Shown here in pieces: positions 1 through 8,892 of a stretch of DNA of 64,000 bases. The stretch covers positions 1 through 64,000 of the forward strand of contig CAYOHP010000017.1 in the NCBI GenBank assembly GCA_964403795.1, read 5' to 3'. Source of the DNA: CAYOHP01 sp964403795 [NCBI: uncultured bacterium]. GTDB lineage: Bacteria; Muiribacteriota; UBA6191; CAZXTJ01. The notes beneath the pieces are model-generated. The model worked only from the letters and a program-made list of their open reading frames with translations, had not been told where the DNA came from and did not search any database. How positions within the stretch are numbered: the first letter of the stretch is position 1; every line of letters starts with the position of its first letter. The position numbers and the translations under genes are program-made.

Positions 1-767
1 CGGGTGAGCGCCGAGGATCCGAGGTCGACGACGGAGGTGATCCCGGCCGAGAGGAGCTCGGGACCCATCCCGGGCGCAGGATGGACGTGGCAGTCCCAGA
101 GGCCGGGGACCAGGCTCGAGCCGTGGGCCGGGAGCAGGGTCTCGCCGGGCCTGGGAGCGAGCCGGGGGGCGATCCGCTCGATGCGGCCGTGGCGGATCCG
201 CACGTCCTGCGGGACACGGGTGCGGGCCCCGGCGAGGCCGGGGATGCGGACGCCGCGGAGGAGCAGAGGGGGCGGATCCTGGGGCGGCTCCGGGAGCGAG
301 GTCCCGGGGGCCGGGTCCGCCTCCGGGGGGAGCGGAGTCGTCGCCTGGAGGACGGGGACCGGGTCGCCCCCCTCGGCGTCGGGTGCCAGGGACAGGACGG
401 CCTCGGAGGGGGCGGCCCCGTGGAGTTCGACGGTCAGGCGGGCGCCGTCCGGAGAGAAGCGCGGCCGCCGGGCCGGACGGGTGGCGAGCGGAGGGGGCAG
501 GTCGAGGGCCCGGCCGGTGCGGGTGCGAAGCCTGAGGGTGGGGTAGCCGGGCTGGCCCGGGGCCTTGCCGACCCAGGCCACCAGATCTCCGCCGGGGGAG
601 GCCGCGCAGTCGAGGACCAGGGCGTCGGCCCGGGCTCCAGCCGCCAGGCAAGGCGGGCGGGACGCGCCCGGCCCGAGGGGACCGGCCGGGACCGGGGACA
701 GCGACAGGATCGGCGCCAGCAGCCCGAAGAGGACCCGGATCCGGGCCGGAGGCCGGACTTGCTTCAC
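1..767 (-). CDS. Amidohydrolase family protein, N-terminal part (runs off left edge)
   Basis: Only the first ~255 residues are in the window. The proposed start is GTG at 767; it overlaps the stop of the upstream kinase gene in a GTGA arrangement, so translational coupling is likely. A hydrophobic N-terminus (residues ~10-29) suggests a signal peptide or anchor. Residues ~55-140 contain short pieces reminiscent of WD40/TolB-type propeller strands (RFSPDGARLTV). From ~170 the sequence matches the N-terminal beta-sandwich of imidazolonepropionase-like amidohydrolases, followed by PGLWDCHVHP at ~221-230, the D-x-H-x-H metal-binding motif. Substrate unknown. Family assignment is firm for the C-terminal part; the propeller reading is tentative. 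Confidence 0.75.
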   Translation of the reverse strand, partial: MKQVRPPARIRVLFGLLAPILSLSPVPAGPLGPGASRPPCLAAGARADALVLDCAASPGGDLVAWVGKAPGQPGYPTLRLRTRTGRALDLPPPLATRPARRPRFSPDGARLTVELHGAAPSEAVLSLAPDAEGGDPVPVLQATTPLPPEADPAPGTSLPEPPQDPPPLLLRGVRIPGLAGARTRVPQDVRIRHGRIERIAPRLAPRPGETLLPAHGSSLVPGLWDCHVHPAPGMGPELLSAGITSVVDLGSSALT

Positions 768-3253
768 TTCCCGACCCGGACGGAGAGGCGGTCGAGACGG
801 ATGGCGCGGGCGGAGAAGGTCCCCAGCATGTTGAAGACCTCGACCCGGACCGCGTTGGCGCCCTTCTTCAGGGCCCATCCCGGGAGTCCGTGGAAGAACG
901 GGGGATCGACCTTGAGGTCCCGGCGGACCCCGAAGGAAGTCAGGGTCACGCGGTCGTTGACGGTGAAGCGAAGCCCCATGTCGTCCTTGAACTTCTTCTC
1001 GACCCCGATCTCCAACTCGCAGCGCGCGTCGGGCCCCGGTTCCGCGACCAGGTGGATCTCGTAGTCGGCGTGCTGGACGGAGCGTCCCTCCAACGAGACG
1101 CTGCCGAACTGGACGGGTCCGGACGGTGTCGCCATCGCCACCTCGGCCGGGGCGGCGATCCCGGTGGTCCTCCGCTCCCAGAAGACCCCGGTGGCCTCGG
1201 GAAAGCCGCTCTCGATCTCGAACATCCCCCGGTCCCGGGCCCACCAGGCGATCTCGTAGAGGGTGGACAGGGCCTCGTAGACCCGGCACTTCCGCTCCCA
1301 GCCGAGATCGGGGGACTCGATCGCCCAGGGGAGGAGCCGCACGATCTCCTGCAGGGCCGGGTAGCCGGGACCGCGCCCAAGAGCCGTCTCCAGCCGGGCC
1401 CGGAAAGCCTGCGCCTTGGTCTTCACCTGCTGGAGGCGACCCGCCTGGTCGACCGACGGCTTGTTGCCCGTGAGCTTGGCCAGGTCGGCGGAGAGATCGG
1501 TATCGGAGATGTGGGCCTCGCCGACCAGGGCCGCCAGGTCGAGGCTCCGGGCCTGGTCGAGGAGCCAGCCCAGGCGCTCTTCCAATGCCTTCTGGAGGGG
1601 GATCGGCACGATCTCGCCGCTCGGGGTCTCGACCACGACCCTGGCCGGGGCGAAGCTCACCGGCAGGCGGGGAGGCAGGCGGACCGAGAACCGGTTCCCC
1701 TCGCCCGCCTCGAACGCCAGGTCGTCGCCGCCCCCGGGACCGGCCAGCTGGAGCACCAGACCCGCAGGCCGGTCGAGACGGACACGGAGTTCGGGTCCCT
1801 CCGGTCCCGCCGCCACCTCGAGGTCGACCAGCCGGAGCCGGTCGATCTCGACCGGGCGCGGCTCCGAGACCGTGCCGTCGGGGAGTCGGAAACGGAACTC
1901 GACCCGGGATCCCGGTGCGAACCCGTCCGCCTCGACCCTGTGGGTGCGGGTCGGCCGGTCGGAGGCCGCGGCCACTTCCCGCCATTCCCCCCCGCCCGGC
2001 TCCCTCACCTCGATGCGACCGATCGAGCGGGCCGTGGTCGTCCACTCGACCGCGAAGCCTGCCAGCCCAGGGACCACCCGGATCTCCTGGGGCACCGAGT
2101 TCCCGAAGCCCGGCATGAAGAAGCCGGCGGCCACCAGCACCGCCAGCCCCAGGGCGATCAGCGGCGCCCGCCAGGGACGACCATCCACGGTCTGCACCGG
2201 GATCGCCCCGGTCCGGAAGCCTGCCCCCGAGGCGGTGACCGAGCCGGGCCCGGGGAGCCGGCGCGGCTCGCTGGCCCCCAGGGGCCGCGGCGACGGGGTC
2301 GCGGCCCTGGCGGGATCGGTCCGGGACCCCATCGGGCCGACCGGTGCCGTGGTCTCGGCCCCGGAACCCGGCCCGGGTGCGCTGCCGGTGGAGCGGGCCA
2401 CCGGCTGGCCCCGGCGGATCCTCTCCAGGTCCCGCACCAGGTCGGCCGCCCGGGGATAGCGTGCCTCCGGCTCGGTGGCCAGCAGGTTCCCGAGGGTGGC
2501 GGCCCAGGCGGGCGGGAGGCCGGGGACCGCATCCTCGATGGGCGGGAAATCCCCGGAGAGGCAACGGGTGGCCACCTCCATGATGTCCTTGCCCCGCTGG
2601 GCCTGCTTCCCGGAGAGGGCCTCGTAGAGGATAAGGCCCGTCTGGTAGAGGTCGGAGGCCGGTCCCACTTGGGAACCCCGCACCATCTCCGGCGACATGT
2701 AGAGCGGGGTCCCGACCAGGGCCCCGGTGGCCGTCAGCTGGGTCCGGTTGGAGGCGAGTACCAGGCCGAAATCCATGAGGACCGGGTGGGGACCCGGCTT
2801 CACGATCACGTTCGAGGGCTTCAGGTCCCGGTGCACCAGGTCGCGGGTGTGGACGTAGTCGAGGGCCTTGGCGATCCCCAGACCGATCATGAGCGCCTCG
2901 GGGAGCGGGAGGGTGCGACCCCCCTCGAGCAGTTTCTCCAGGTCGGGATGGGCGAGGAAGTCCATGGCGTACCAGGGACGGTCCTCGTGGGTACCGTGTC
3001 CGTGCATCCTCACCACGTGGGGATGATCCAGATCCCGCATGATCTGGACTTCTCGCTCGAAGCGACGCAGGAACTCCGCCTGGGTCGCGACCTCGACCGG
3101 GAGGAACTTGACCGCTACCGGCTCGCCCCGGGCCTCGTCCAGGGCCAGGTAGACCGCCGCCATGCCGCCCTGGCCGACCTTCTTCTCGATCCGGAACCGC
3201 CCGGCCACCAGCTGGCCCGGCAGGGGATCTTGGGCGGCGGGTCCCTCCCGCAT
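764..3253 (-). CDS. Transmembrane Ser/Thr protein kinase with large C-terminal sensor-like region
   Basis: 829-residue Hanks-type kinase. The catalytic domain spans ~20-280: glycine loop GQGGMAAVY at 28-36, VAIK-type Lys49, HRDLKPSN with catalytic Asp143, DFG Asp161. A Pro/Ala-rich linker (285-360) leads to one membrane segment at ~362-382, then ~445 residues probably outside the cytoplasm. The first part of that region (~393-475) alternates like a fibronectin-III or similar beta domain; the rest has no recognised domain. The ATG start has a strong ribosome site (AGGAGG) 5 bases upstream and a TACCCT -10-like box 25 bases upstream. Followed by the amidohydrolase in an overlapping arrangement. 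Kinase activity is well supported; ligand and targets unknown. Confidence 0.9.
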   Translation of the reverse strand: MREGPAAQDPLPGQLVAGRFRIEKKVGQGGMAAVYLALDEARGEPVAVKFLPVEVATQAEFLRRFEREVQIMRDLDHPHVVRMHGHGTHEDRPWYAMDFLAHPDLEKLLEGGRTLPLPEALMIGLGIAKALDYVHTRDLVHRDLKPSNVIVKPGPHPVLMDFGLVLASNRTQLTATGALVGTPLYMSPEMVRGSQVGPASDLYQTGLILYEALSGKQAQRGKDIMEVATRCLSGDFPPIEDAVPGLPPAWAATLGNLLATEPEARYPRAADLVRDLERIRRGQPVARSTGSAPGPGSGAETTAPVGPMGSRTDPARAATPSPRPLGASEPRRLPGPGSVTASGAGFRTGAIPVQTVDGRPWRAPLIALGLAVLVAAGFFMPGFGNSVPQEIRVVPGLAGFAVEWTTTARSIGRIEVREPGGGEWREVAAASDRPTRTHRVEADGFAPGSRVEFRFRLPDGTVSEPRPVEIDRLRLVDLEVAAGPEGPELRVRLDRPAGLVLQLAGPGGGDDLAFEAGEGNRFSVRLPPRLPVSFAPARVVVETPSGEIVPIPLQKALEERLGWLLDQARSLDLAALVGEAHISDTDLSADLAKLTGNKPSVDQAGRLQQVKTKAQAFRARLETALGRGPGYPALQEIVRLLPWAIESPDLGWERKCRVYEALSTLYEIAWWARDRGMFEIESGFPEATGVFWERRTTGIAAPAEVAMATPSGPVQFGSVSLEGRSVQHADYEIHLVAEPGPDARCELEIGVEKKFKDDMGLRFTVNDRVTLTSFGVRRDLKVDPPFFHGLPGWALKKGANAVRVEVFNMLGTFSARAIRLDRLSVRVGK

Positions 3254-3277
3254 GGGGTCCTCCTAGGCGCCTGGGCC

Positions 3278-3283
3278 AGGGTA
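3278..3283 (-). promoter_or_regulatory. Putative -10 element (TACCCT) for the kinase gene
   Basis: TACCCT read on the minus strand, 25 bases before the ATG at 3253. It matches the TAnnnT pattern and the TACNCT hexamers found before about ten other genes here. No clear -35 hexamer is visible. Confidence 0.35.
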
Positions 3284-3323
3284 CCCCCTCGCTGCACCGG
3301 GCGCCGAGCCGGTCGAGGTCCGG

Positions 3324-4226
3324 TCAGGAACCAGGCTCGCCGGTCGCCGGGAGCCCGGACGGGACCGGCGGCTCGGAGGGCGCCGGGAGCTCGGAGGGAT
3401 CGCAGAGGGTCACGAACAGGCGGGTACCCGAGACGGCCGCCACGGGCAGCACCAGGAACCCCATGAGCGGCACCATGCAGACCAGGTAGACGGCAGCCCC
3501 GAAGCCGAAGACCGCTCCCCTGCGACGCTGGAGCCAGGCCCGCCGCTGGGTCAGGCTCCAGCCGGCCCTGGACATCGGGAGGTCCAGGAACTCGGCGGCC
3601 AGGTACCAGATGGCGAAGTAGGAGTTGATCACGGTCACCGCCACGCCGCCGATCACCGGGACGATCAGGAGCGGCAGGGTCGCCACGAACAGGGTCGCCA
3701 CCACCGTGAGCTTGAGGCAGGCCTGGACCACCGTGCGGGTGGCGTCCTCCATGAGCGCGCCCAGCGAGAACGGTCGCCCCAGGCTGCGCCCCAGTTCCAG
3801 GTTCTCGACCTTCTCGGAGAGGAGATCGAGGAAGGGGGCCGCGATCACGCTGCCGACCGCGGTGAAGGAGAGGGCCCCGACGACCGCCAACAGCAGGAGC
3901 GAGAGGAGCCAGACCAGCCAGCCCAGGAAGGGCCGGAGCACCGGTTCGACCCAGGACAACCACCAGGGGAAGGTGGTGGGCGTGAGCCAGCCGACCAGGA
4001 CCGGCAGGACGTAGGCCACGGCCAGCCCGCCCAGGAACACGTAGAGCAACAGGTTCACGATCAGGGGTGCGGCCGCGAACGGCCACAGGTTGCGGTGCCC
4101 GAACAGGTACCAGGCGCCGGCAGGCAGGGCCGACAGACCGGTGGTGGCACTGGCGATCGCCCTCGCTCCCTTGACCACCACGCGTTCCTCCTGCGTCCCG
4201 AGGGCGAGCTCGCTCCCCTCACCCAT
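3324..4226 (-). CDS. EI24 / CysZ-like integral membrane protein
   Basis: About 300 residues with several long hydrophobic helices (for example around LIVNLLLYVFLGGLAVAYVL, a Pro/Trp loop, then WLVWLLSLLLLAVVGALSF and a later pair near IVPVIGGVAVTVINSYFAIWY). Overall pattern and the GLSALPAGAWYLFGHRNLWPF start fit the EI24 family, which includes the bacterial sulfate transporter CysZ. Substrate cannot be assigned. Start: ATG at 4226 is preferred over ATG at 4241 because GGGGGAGG lies 5 bases before 4226; this start overlaps the end of tatD, indicating a two-gene operon. The C-terminal ~20 residues are Pro/Ser/Gly-rich and probably disordered. Confidence 0.75.
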   Translation of the reverse strand: MGEGSELALGTQEERVVVKGARAIASATTGLSALPAGAWYLFGHRNLWPFAAAPLIVNLLLYVFLGGLAVAYVLPVLVGWLTPTTFPWWLSWVEPVLRPFLGWLVWLLSLLLLAVVGALSFTAVGSVIAAPFLDLLSEKVENLELGRSLGRPFSLGALMEDATRTVVQACLKLTVVATLFVATLPLLIVPVIGGVAVTVINSYFAIWYLAAEFLDLPMSRAGWSLTQRRAWLQRRRGAVFGFGAAVYLVCMVPLMGFLVLPVAAVSGTRLFVTLCDPSELPAPSEPPVPSGLPATGEPGS

Positions 4227-5052
4227 CGAATCCTCCCCCATGCCGGGCCGTGGCGTCGATCCCGAACCGCTCCAGGCCGAACAGGGAGATCGCGGTGCGG
4301 GTGGTGGCGAGGTCGACCTCCCGGGGGTCGAGGCCCTTGCACCGGGCGATCAGGTCGCGGGAGAGCCCGAGGTTCGCGGGCTCGTTGCGCTCGCCCCGGA
4401 CCGGTCCGAGCACCGGGGCATCGGTCTCCAGCAACAGTGCCTCCAGGGGGAGACGCTCGATCAGGCGGGCCGCCTGCTCCGAGCGGATCGAGGAAGGCGT
4501 GATCGAGAAGCGGTAGCCGTGGCGCTCCCAGGCCTCGGTGGCGAGCGAGACCTTGCCGTCGAAGGCGTGCATGAGGACCCGTTCGGCTCCGGCCCCGGCC
4601 AGCACCTCCAGGGTCCGGCGGGCCGCCCCCCGGGAGTGGACGTTCAGGGCCAGGCCGAGCTCCCGGGACAGGGCCGCGAACCCGGCGAGGACCTCCTCCT
4701 GGCGGGTCCGGCGCTCCGGATCCTTGGTGTACCAGTGGTCGAGCCCCACTTCGCCGATCGCCGCCAGACCCGGGGCGGAGGCCCGGATCCGCTCGAAAAC
4801 CGCCTCGAGATCGCCCCGGGGGGGCAGAGGCAGCGAGTCGGCGAGGCGGTCGGGGTGGTATCCGAAACAGGGGAGGAGGCGAGGCCAGCGCTCGTCCCGG
4901 AGCCCGGCGAGCGATCCGACCCGATCGTCGTCACCGGCATCCTCGCCGACCACCAGGATGGCAGCCACTCCGGCCTCCCTGGCCCGGACCAGCACCTCGG
5001 TGCGGTCGACCTCGAAGGCCGGACCGTGGACGTGCGAATGGCAGTCGATCAT
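4219..5052 (-). CDS. tatD: TatD family metal-dependent hydrolase
   Basis: 277 residues from the ATG at 5052, normal length for TatD/YcfH enzymes. Seen motifs: MIDCHSHVH at the N-terminus (D-x-H-x-H metal ligands), IGEVGLDHW in the middle (catalytic/metal Glu), NVHSRG, HAFDG and LLETDAP near the C-terminus, all standard for this DNase-like TIM-barrel family. The open frame continues upstream but MIDCHSHVH is the canonical family start. No good Shine-Dalgarno precedes it, and a TACCCT hexamer ends only 9 bases upstream, so the message may be almost leaderless. The stop overlaps the start of the EI24 gene. Confidence 0.9.
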   Translation of the reverse strand: MIDCHSHVHGPAFEVDRTEVLVRAREAGVAAILVVGEDAGDDDRVGSLAGLRDERWPRLLPCFGYHPDRLADSLPLPPRGDLEAVFERIRASAPGLAAIGEVGLDHWYTKDPERRTRQEEVLAGFAALSRELGLALNVHSRGAARRTLEVLAGAGAERVLMHAFDGKVSLATEAWERHGYRFSITPSSIRSEQAARLIERLPLEALLLETDAPVLGPVRGERNEPANLGLSRDLIARCKGLDPREVDLATTRTAISLFGLERFGIDATARHGGGFDG

Positions 5053-5060
5053 CCCGGCCC

Positions 5061-5066
5061 AGGGTA
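5061..5066 (-). promoter_or_regulatory. Putative -10 element (TACCCT) for tatD
   Basis: Minus-strand TACCCT beginning 9 bases upstream of the tatD ATG, inside the divergent gap shared with the kinase gene at 5144. Spacing predicts a transcript that starts at or very near the ATG. Confidence 0.35.
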
Positions 5067-5143
5067 CCCCGGGCCATTCCCGGGCCTCCCGGGTGCGAGC
5101 GGGTCCATGGCACCCTGGGAGCGACCCGGAACGAGAGGCTCGA

Positions 5144-6559
5144 GTGTCCCGTCCCCCCCAGGATCCGTCGCCCCCGGCCATGAGCGGGGCCCGGCTCGAC
5201 GAACTCCTCGAGGACGAGGACATGGAGACCTCCGTGACCCTGGTCCGGAAGTCGACGCCTCCGGCCACCGAGGCTCCGGTCCCGGCTCGCTCGCATCCCC
5301 CCGAACCGGCGACGCCCGTGGCGGAGGACCCGATTCCGACTCCGGTCCCGGCTCCGGCCCAGGCCGCCAGCCCGGAACCGACATCCGGATCCGCTCCCCT
5401 CCCGGAGCCCCCGAGCCCGGCTCCGCCTCCCGAGCCCGCGGCACCGCCGGCGCGGGGACCGATCCGCTCGCCGATCCCCGGCTACGAGGTCCTCGAGGAG
5501 CTGGGGCGGGGCGGCATGGCGATGGTCTTCCGGGCCCGTCAGACTTCGCTCGACCGGCAGGTAGCGCTGAAGGTGCTCTCCCCGCTGCTGGGGGAGGACG
5601 AACCCTTCGTCCGCCGATTCGAGCGGGAGGCGAAGATCCTGGCGGCCCTCGACCACAAGAACGTGGTCCGGGTCTTCGACCGGGGTCGCACCGGTGACCG
5701 CTGCTTCTATGCCATGGAACTGGTCGACGGTCGGAGCCTGCGGGAGATCCTCGACTCGCGTCAGGGGCCGCTGCCCCCGGCCGAGGCCCTCGGCCTGATG
5801 CTGCAGCTCGCCGAGGCCCTGGCCTACGTCCACTCCCAAGGCGCGCTCCACCGGGACGTGAAGCCCGCCAACCTGCTGGTCACCGAGGACGGGATCGCCA
5901 AGCTCGCCGACTTCGGCCTGGTGGTCGATTCCGACCGGCTCCGCGACAACCTCACCCGCACCGGGGTCGGACTCGGCACCCTCGACTACATGCCGATCGA
6001 ACAGCGGCAGGACGCCCGCTCGGTGGACCAGCGGGCCGACGTGTACGCCTTCGGGGTGACCCTGTACGAGACCCTGGTCGGCCACGTCCCTTCGATCGAG
6101 TACGCGGCCCCCAGCCGGAAGATCGAGGGCCTCGACCCGCGGCTCGACACCCTGCTGGACGGATGCCTGGCGATGCGTCCGGAGAACCGCCTGCCTTCGA
6201 TGGAGCCGGTCCTCGCGGTGCTGCGGGACCTCGTCCGGTCGCCGGAGGCGGGCCGAGCGGCGCAGGGCAAGGAGCCCGAACCCACCCTGCACATTCCCCT
6301 GATCGAAGCCCAGGGAGGTCTCGAGGGGCCGGGCAAGGCTGGCAGCCTTCCCCCTGCCCGGAACCCGTCCTCACCGCCGGTCCGGCAGGCGGAGACGAAG
6401 CCCGCACCCGCGGCGCCTCGCGCCGAGAACCGGCTCCGCAAGGGGATCGACGAGCCCGCACCGGCAGTGCCTCGAGCATCCGGCAGCATCCAGGGATTGG
6501 CAGTGGCCCTGGTGTCGATCGTGTTGGCCCTGGTCGGGTTCCTGCTGGTCGGACGCTGA
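5144..6559 (+). CDS. Tail-anchored Ser/Thr protein kinase
   Basis: 471 residues from the GTG at 5144, chosen because GAGAGG lies 5 bases before it; ATG at 5180 in the same frame has no ribosome site. Residues ~40-108 are a Pro/Glu/Ala-rich linker. The kinase domain begins at IPGYEVLEELGRGG (~111): Lys143 in ALKVL, HRDVKPAN with Asp238, DFGLV with Asp256. A second low-complexity stretch follows and the protein ends in one hydrophobic segment (~446-468), so it is anchored by its C-terminus with almost nothing outside. This topology differs from the other kinases here, which carry large outer domains. Divergent from tatD. Confidence 0.88.
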   Translation: MSRPPQDPSPPAMSGARLDELLEDEDMETSVTLVRKSTPPATEAPVPARSHPPEPATPVAEDPIPTPVPAPAQAASPEPTSGSAPLPEPPSPAPPPEPAAPPARGPIRSPIPGYEVLEELGRGGMAMVFRARQTSLDRQVALKVLSPLLGEDEPFVRRFEREAKILAALDHKNVVRVFDRGRTGDRCFYAMELVDGRSLREILDSRQGPLPPAEALGLMLQLAEALAYVHSQGALHRDVKPANLLVTEDGIAKLADFGLVVDSDRLRDNLTRTGVGLGTLDYMPIEQRQDARSVDQRADVYAFGVTLYETLVGHVPSIEYAAPSRKIEGLDPRLDTLLDGCLAMRPENRLPSMEPVLAVLRDLVRSPEAGRAAQGKEPEPTLHIPLIEAQGGLEGPGKAGSLPPARNPSSPPVRQAETKPAPAAPRAENRLRKGIDEPAPAVPRASGSIQGLAVALVSIVLALVGFLLVGR

Positions 6560-6614
6560 GGCGGACCAGGAGGCCGATCGCGGCGACCGGGCGGAGCGCT
6601 CGTCCCGGCAGCGA

Positions 6615-8330
6615 CTACTTCAAGTAGGTGTCGAGGAACGTGATGGTGGCCGCCACCTCGTCCGCCATGAACTTCTCGTCGGGCTCGTGGGCGAGATCCG
6701 GGTAGATCTTGATGTCCACCGTGACCCCGGCGCCCTTCAGCTTGTCGCCGTAGGTCGTGCTCTGCTGGTAGGGGACCACCGGATCCTGCTGTCCGTGGCG
6801 GATCAGGTGCGGGGGATCGCCGCCGTCGACGTAGTCGAAGGGCGAGATGGCTCCCTGGCTCTGGAGGAACTGGGAGGCCAGGTCGGGGGGGAAGCCGCCG
6901 CCGCCCCGGTGCTCGGTGAAGGTGGCGAAGTTGGTCGGTCCGGCCCAGTCGACCACCGCCTGCACCGCAGGCGAGGTCCCGCTGCCGCCGCCCTCGCTGC
7001 CGAGCTTGCCCACGTTGCCGGTGGAGCCGACCGTGGCCGAGAGGTAGCCTCCGGCCGAGGCGCCCACCGCCGCGAACTTGGCGGCATCGAGGTTCCACTT
7101 GCCGGCGTTGTCCTTGAGCCAGCGCACCGCCTTGCGGGCGTCATAGGCAGCCTTGGCGATCTCGGCGACCTTCTCGATCGGGTTCGAGCCGCCCAGGGCG
7201 TCGCCGGCCAGCAGGTAGTAGTTGGCGCTGGCCAGGGCGTAGCCCTTTTCGAGCACCGGGAAGAAGGTCTTCACGTCCTTCTTGTCGCCCCGGTAGAAGC
7301 CGCCTCCGTGGAAGAACACGATCACCGGGATGGGACCGGCCGGAGGGGTCGAGGGAAGGTAGAGGTCGAGGACCTGGCGGGCGTGGTCGGTGCCGTACTT
7401 GAGGTCGGCCCGATCGCCCAGGCTGGCGGCGGGATCGCTGGCCGGCGGGGTGGTCGGAGGCGGGGTGGTCCCGTCGGGGTTGGTCAGGTCCGGGACGTTC
7501 TCGCCACCGCCCGAGGGCGGGGGTGCATCGCCCTGGGGATCGCCCGATCCTGATCCGGTTCCCGGGGTGCCCTGCCCGTCGGTACCAGTACCGGTACCGG
7601 TACCGGTTCCCGTTCCGTCCCCCTCAGGCCTCGGATTGGAGGCAGAGCCCGGATCTCCAGCCCCTCCGCCCGAAGTCGATCCACCGTTGGCTCCGGCCGC
7701 GGCCGCGGCGGCCGCCTTGGCAGCCTCGTCGGCCGCTCGCTGGGCCGCCTGGACCCGCTCGACCTCCTGGGCCGCGATCGTGGAGGCGGAGCCGGGATCG
7801 CCCGCCACCAGCAGGCCCGCCTCGGCACCGTGGGCGACCATGTAGGCGATGGCGGACGCCGGGACCGAGTCGGCCCGGCTCGAACGCACCATCTGGGTGC
7901 CGGGTTCGAGGCTGACGACGTGACCCGAGTCGTCCCACTGCGTCCCCCGGGACGCTTCCTCGGCCTTCCAGGCATCCCAGAGGGCCCGGAGCGGTCCGGT
8001 CACGGCCGCCCAGTTGGAGGCATCGTGGACCGGTCGGACCGTGGTCCCCGGATCCGCCGAGCCCGGGGTGGTGGAACCCGGGCCCGGTCCCGAGGCGGGG
8101 ACGGAGGAGGTCGGCTGGGGTGACGCCACCGGTGACGGGGTCGGGGAAGGCGTGGGGGCCACCGTGGTGGGCGTGGAGGACGTGGGGGCGCCGCCGCTCG
8201 ACTCGGGCGAAGGGGTGGGATTGGGCGTCTGGGCCCAGAGGGAGGCGCCAGGCAGCGCCAGGAGCAGGATTCCGAGCCCCAGGAGCCCGGGGAGTCCCGG
8301 GATGAAACCGCTCGCGCCGCGACCGTTCAT
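6615..8330 (-). CDS. Secreted alpha/beta hydrolase (esterase-like) with Pro/Gly/Thr-rich linker
   Basis: 571 residues from ATG 8330 (GGAGGG just upstream; the ATG at 8351 has no ribosome site). A signal peptide (GLLGLGILLLALPGASLWA) is followed by a long Thr/Pro/Ser/Gly/Ala-rich region including a Gly-Thr run, then the hydrolase domain in the last ~270 residues. That domain has HGGGF (oxyanion hole of the hormone-sensitive-lipase/BD-FAE type), GASAGG as the nucleophile elbow, HGQQDPVVP as the acid region and HEPDEKF near the end for the catalytic His. Likely an exported carboxylesterase or feruloyl/acetyl-xylan-type esterase; substrate unknown. Convergent with the preceding kinase gene. Confidence 0.85.
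   Translation of the reverse strand: MNGRGASGFIPGLPGLLGLGILLLALPGASLWAQTPNPTPSPESSGGAPTSSTPTTVAPTPSPTPSPVASPQPTSSVPASGPGPGSTTPGSADPGTTVRPVHDASNWAAVTGPLRALWDAWKAEEASRGTQWDDSGHVVSLEPGTQMVRSSRADSVPASAIAYMVAHGAEAGLLVAGDPGSASTIAAQEVERVQAAQRAADEAAKAAAAAAAGANGGSTSGGGAGDPGSASNPRPEGDGTGTGTGTGTGTDGQGTPGTGSGSGDPQGDAPPPSGGGENVPDLTNPDGTTPPPTTPPASDPAASLGDRADLKYGTDHARQVLDLYLPSTPPAGPIPVIVFFHGGGFYRGDKKDVKTFFPVLEKGYALASANYYLLAGDALGGSNPIEKVAEIAKAAYDARKAVRWLKDNAGKWNLDAAKFAAVGASAGGYLSATVGSTGNVGKLGSEGGGSGTSPAVQAVVDWAGPTNFATFTEHRGGGGFPPDLASQFLQSQGAISPFDYVDGGDPPHLIRHGQQDPVVPYQQSTTYGDKLKGAGVTVDIKIYPDLAHEPDEKFMADEVAATITFLDTYLK
7581..7618. repeat. GTACCG hexanucleotide microsatellite
   Basis: About five imperfect tandem copies of a 6-base unit (GGTACC/ACCGGT overlapping) inside the secreted hydrolase gene. 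It encodes the Gly-Thr run of the linker, so unit gain or loss would keep frame. Confidence 0.7.
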
Positions 8331-8391
8331 GACCCTCCGACCGCTCTCCACATGGTAAGGACGTCGGATCGGGACGGAAGGATAGATCGCT

Positions 8392-8892
8392 TCAGACCAG
8401 GACCTTCAGATAGGTCACCTTGCCGTCCCCCGGCGCATAGTAGTCGACCAGGTGGGCTGCCTCGGAGTAACCGGCCCGGAGATAGAACTGGCGGGTGGAG
8501 AGGTACTGGGGTCGACCCGCGGTGTCGGCGTAGAGGCGGGTTCCTCCCCGGCGCCGGACGTCCTCCTCGACCGCCGCCACGATCCGCTTGCCGAGGCCGG
8601 TACCCCGCCGCGAGTCGTCGACCACGATCCAGTAGAGGTCCCAGCTCGACTGCGTGGCCGGGACGGGGCCATAGCAGGCATAGCCGACGGTTCCGGTCTC
8701 GTCCTCCGCCATCAGGAACCAGTAGCCGCTCGCCTCCTCCCCGGTGCGCAACGCGGTCTCGGCCAGCTCCAGCGCGATCCCGACCTCCTCGGGGGAGAAG
8801 TAGCCGCTCGACTCGACCAGCCGGCGCAGCGGTCCCAGGTCCCGGGTCTCGACACCTCTCCGGATCCTCAGCTCGCCGGGCACGTCCGCCAT
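8392..8892 (-). CDS. GNAT family N-acetyltransferase
   Basis: 166 residues from ATG 8892. GNAT features: an N-terminal beta-alpha unit, VGYACYGP strand, the acetyl-CoA pyrophosphate loop DDSRRGTGLGKRI (R/Q-x-x-G-x-G/A), and a C-terminal FYLRAGYSEAAHL strand typical of the fold. The start overlaps the end of the upstream ATP-grasp gene by ~25 bases; GTG at 8883 with GGAAGG upstream is an alternative start. It is the last gene of the KamA / ATP-grasp / ATP-grasp / GNAT run, so it may acetylate a product of that pathway. In archaea and bacilli KamA-type enzymes pair with the GNAT AblB to make N-epsilon-acetyl-beta-lysine; this protein is shorter than AblB. Confidence 0.85.
   Translation of the reverse strand: MADVPGELRIRRGVETRDLGPLRRLVESSGYFSPEEVGIALELAETALRTGEEASGYWFLMAEDETGTVGYACYGPVPATQSSWDLYWIVVDDSRRGTGLGKRIVAAVEEDVRRRGGTRLYADTAGRPQYLSTRQFYLRAGYSEAAHLVDYYAPGDGKVTYLKVLV

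Noticed and set aside
890-3466. Plus-strand open frame of about 858 codons
   Set aside because: Antisense shadow of the first Ser/Thr kinase; no domain seen.
5108-5122. TGGCACCCTGGGAGC, a sigma-54-like sequence before the tail-anchored kinase
   Set aside because: The -12 half reads GAGC rather than TTGC and lies only 22 bases from the start codon.
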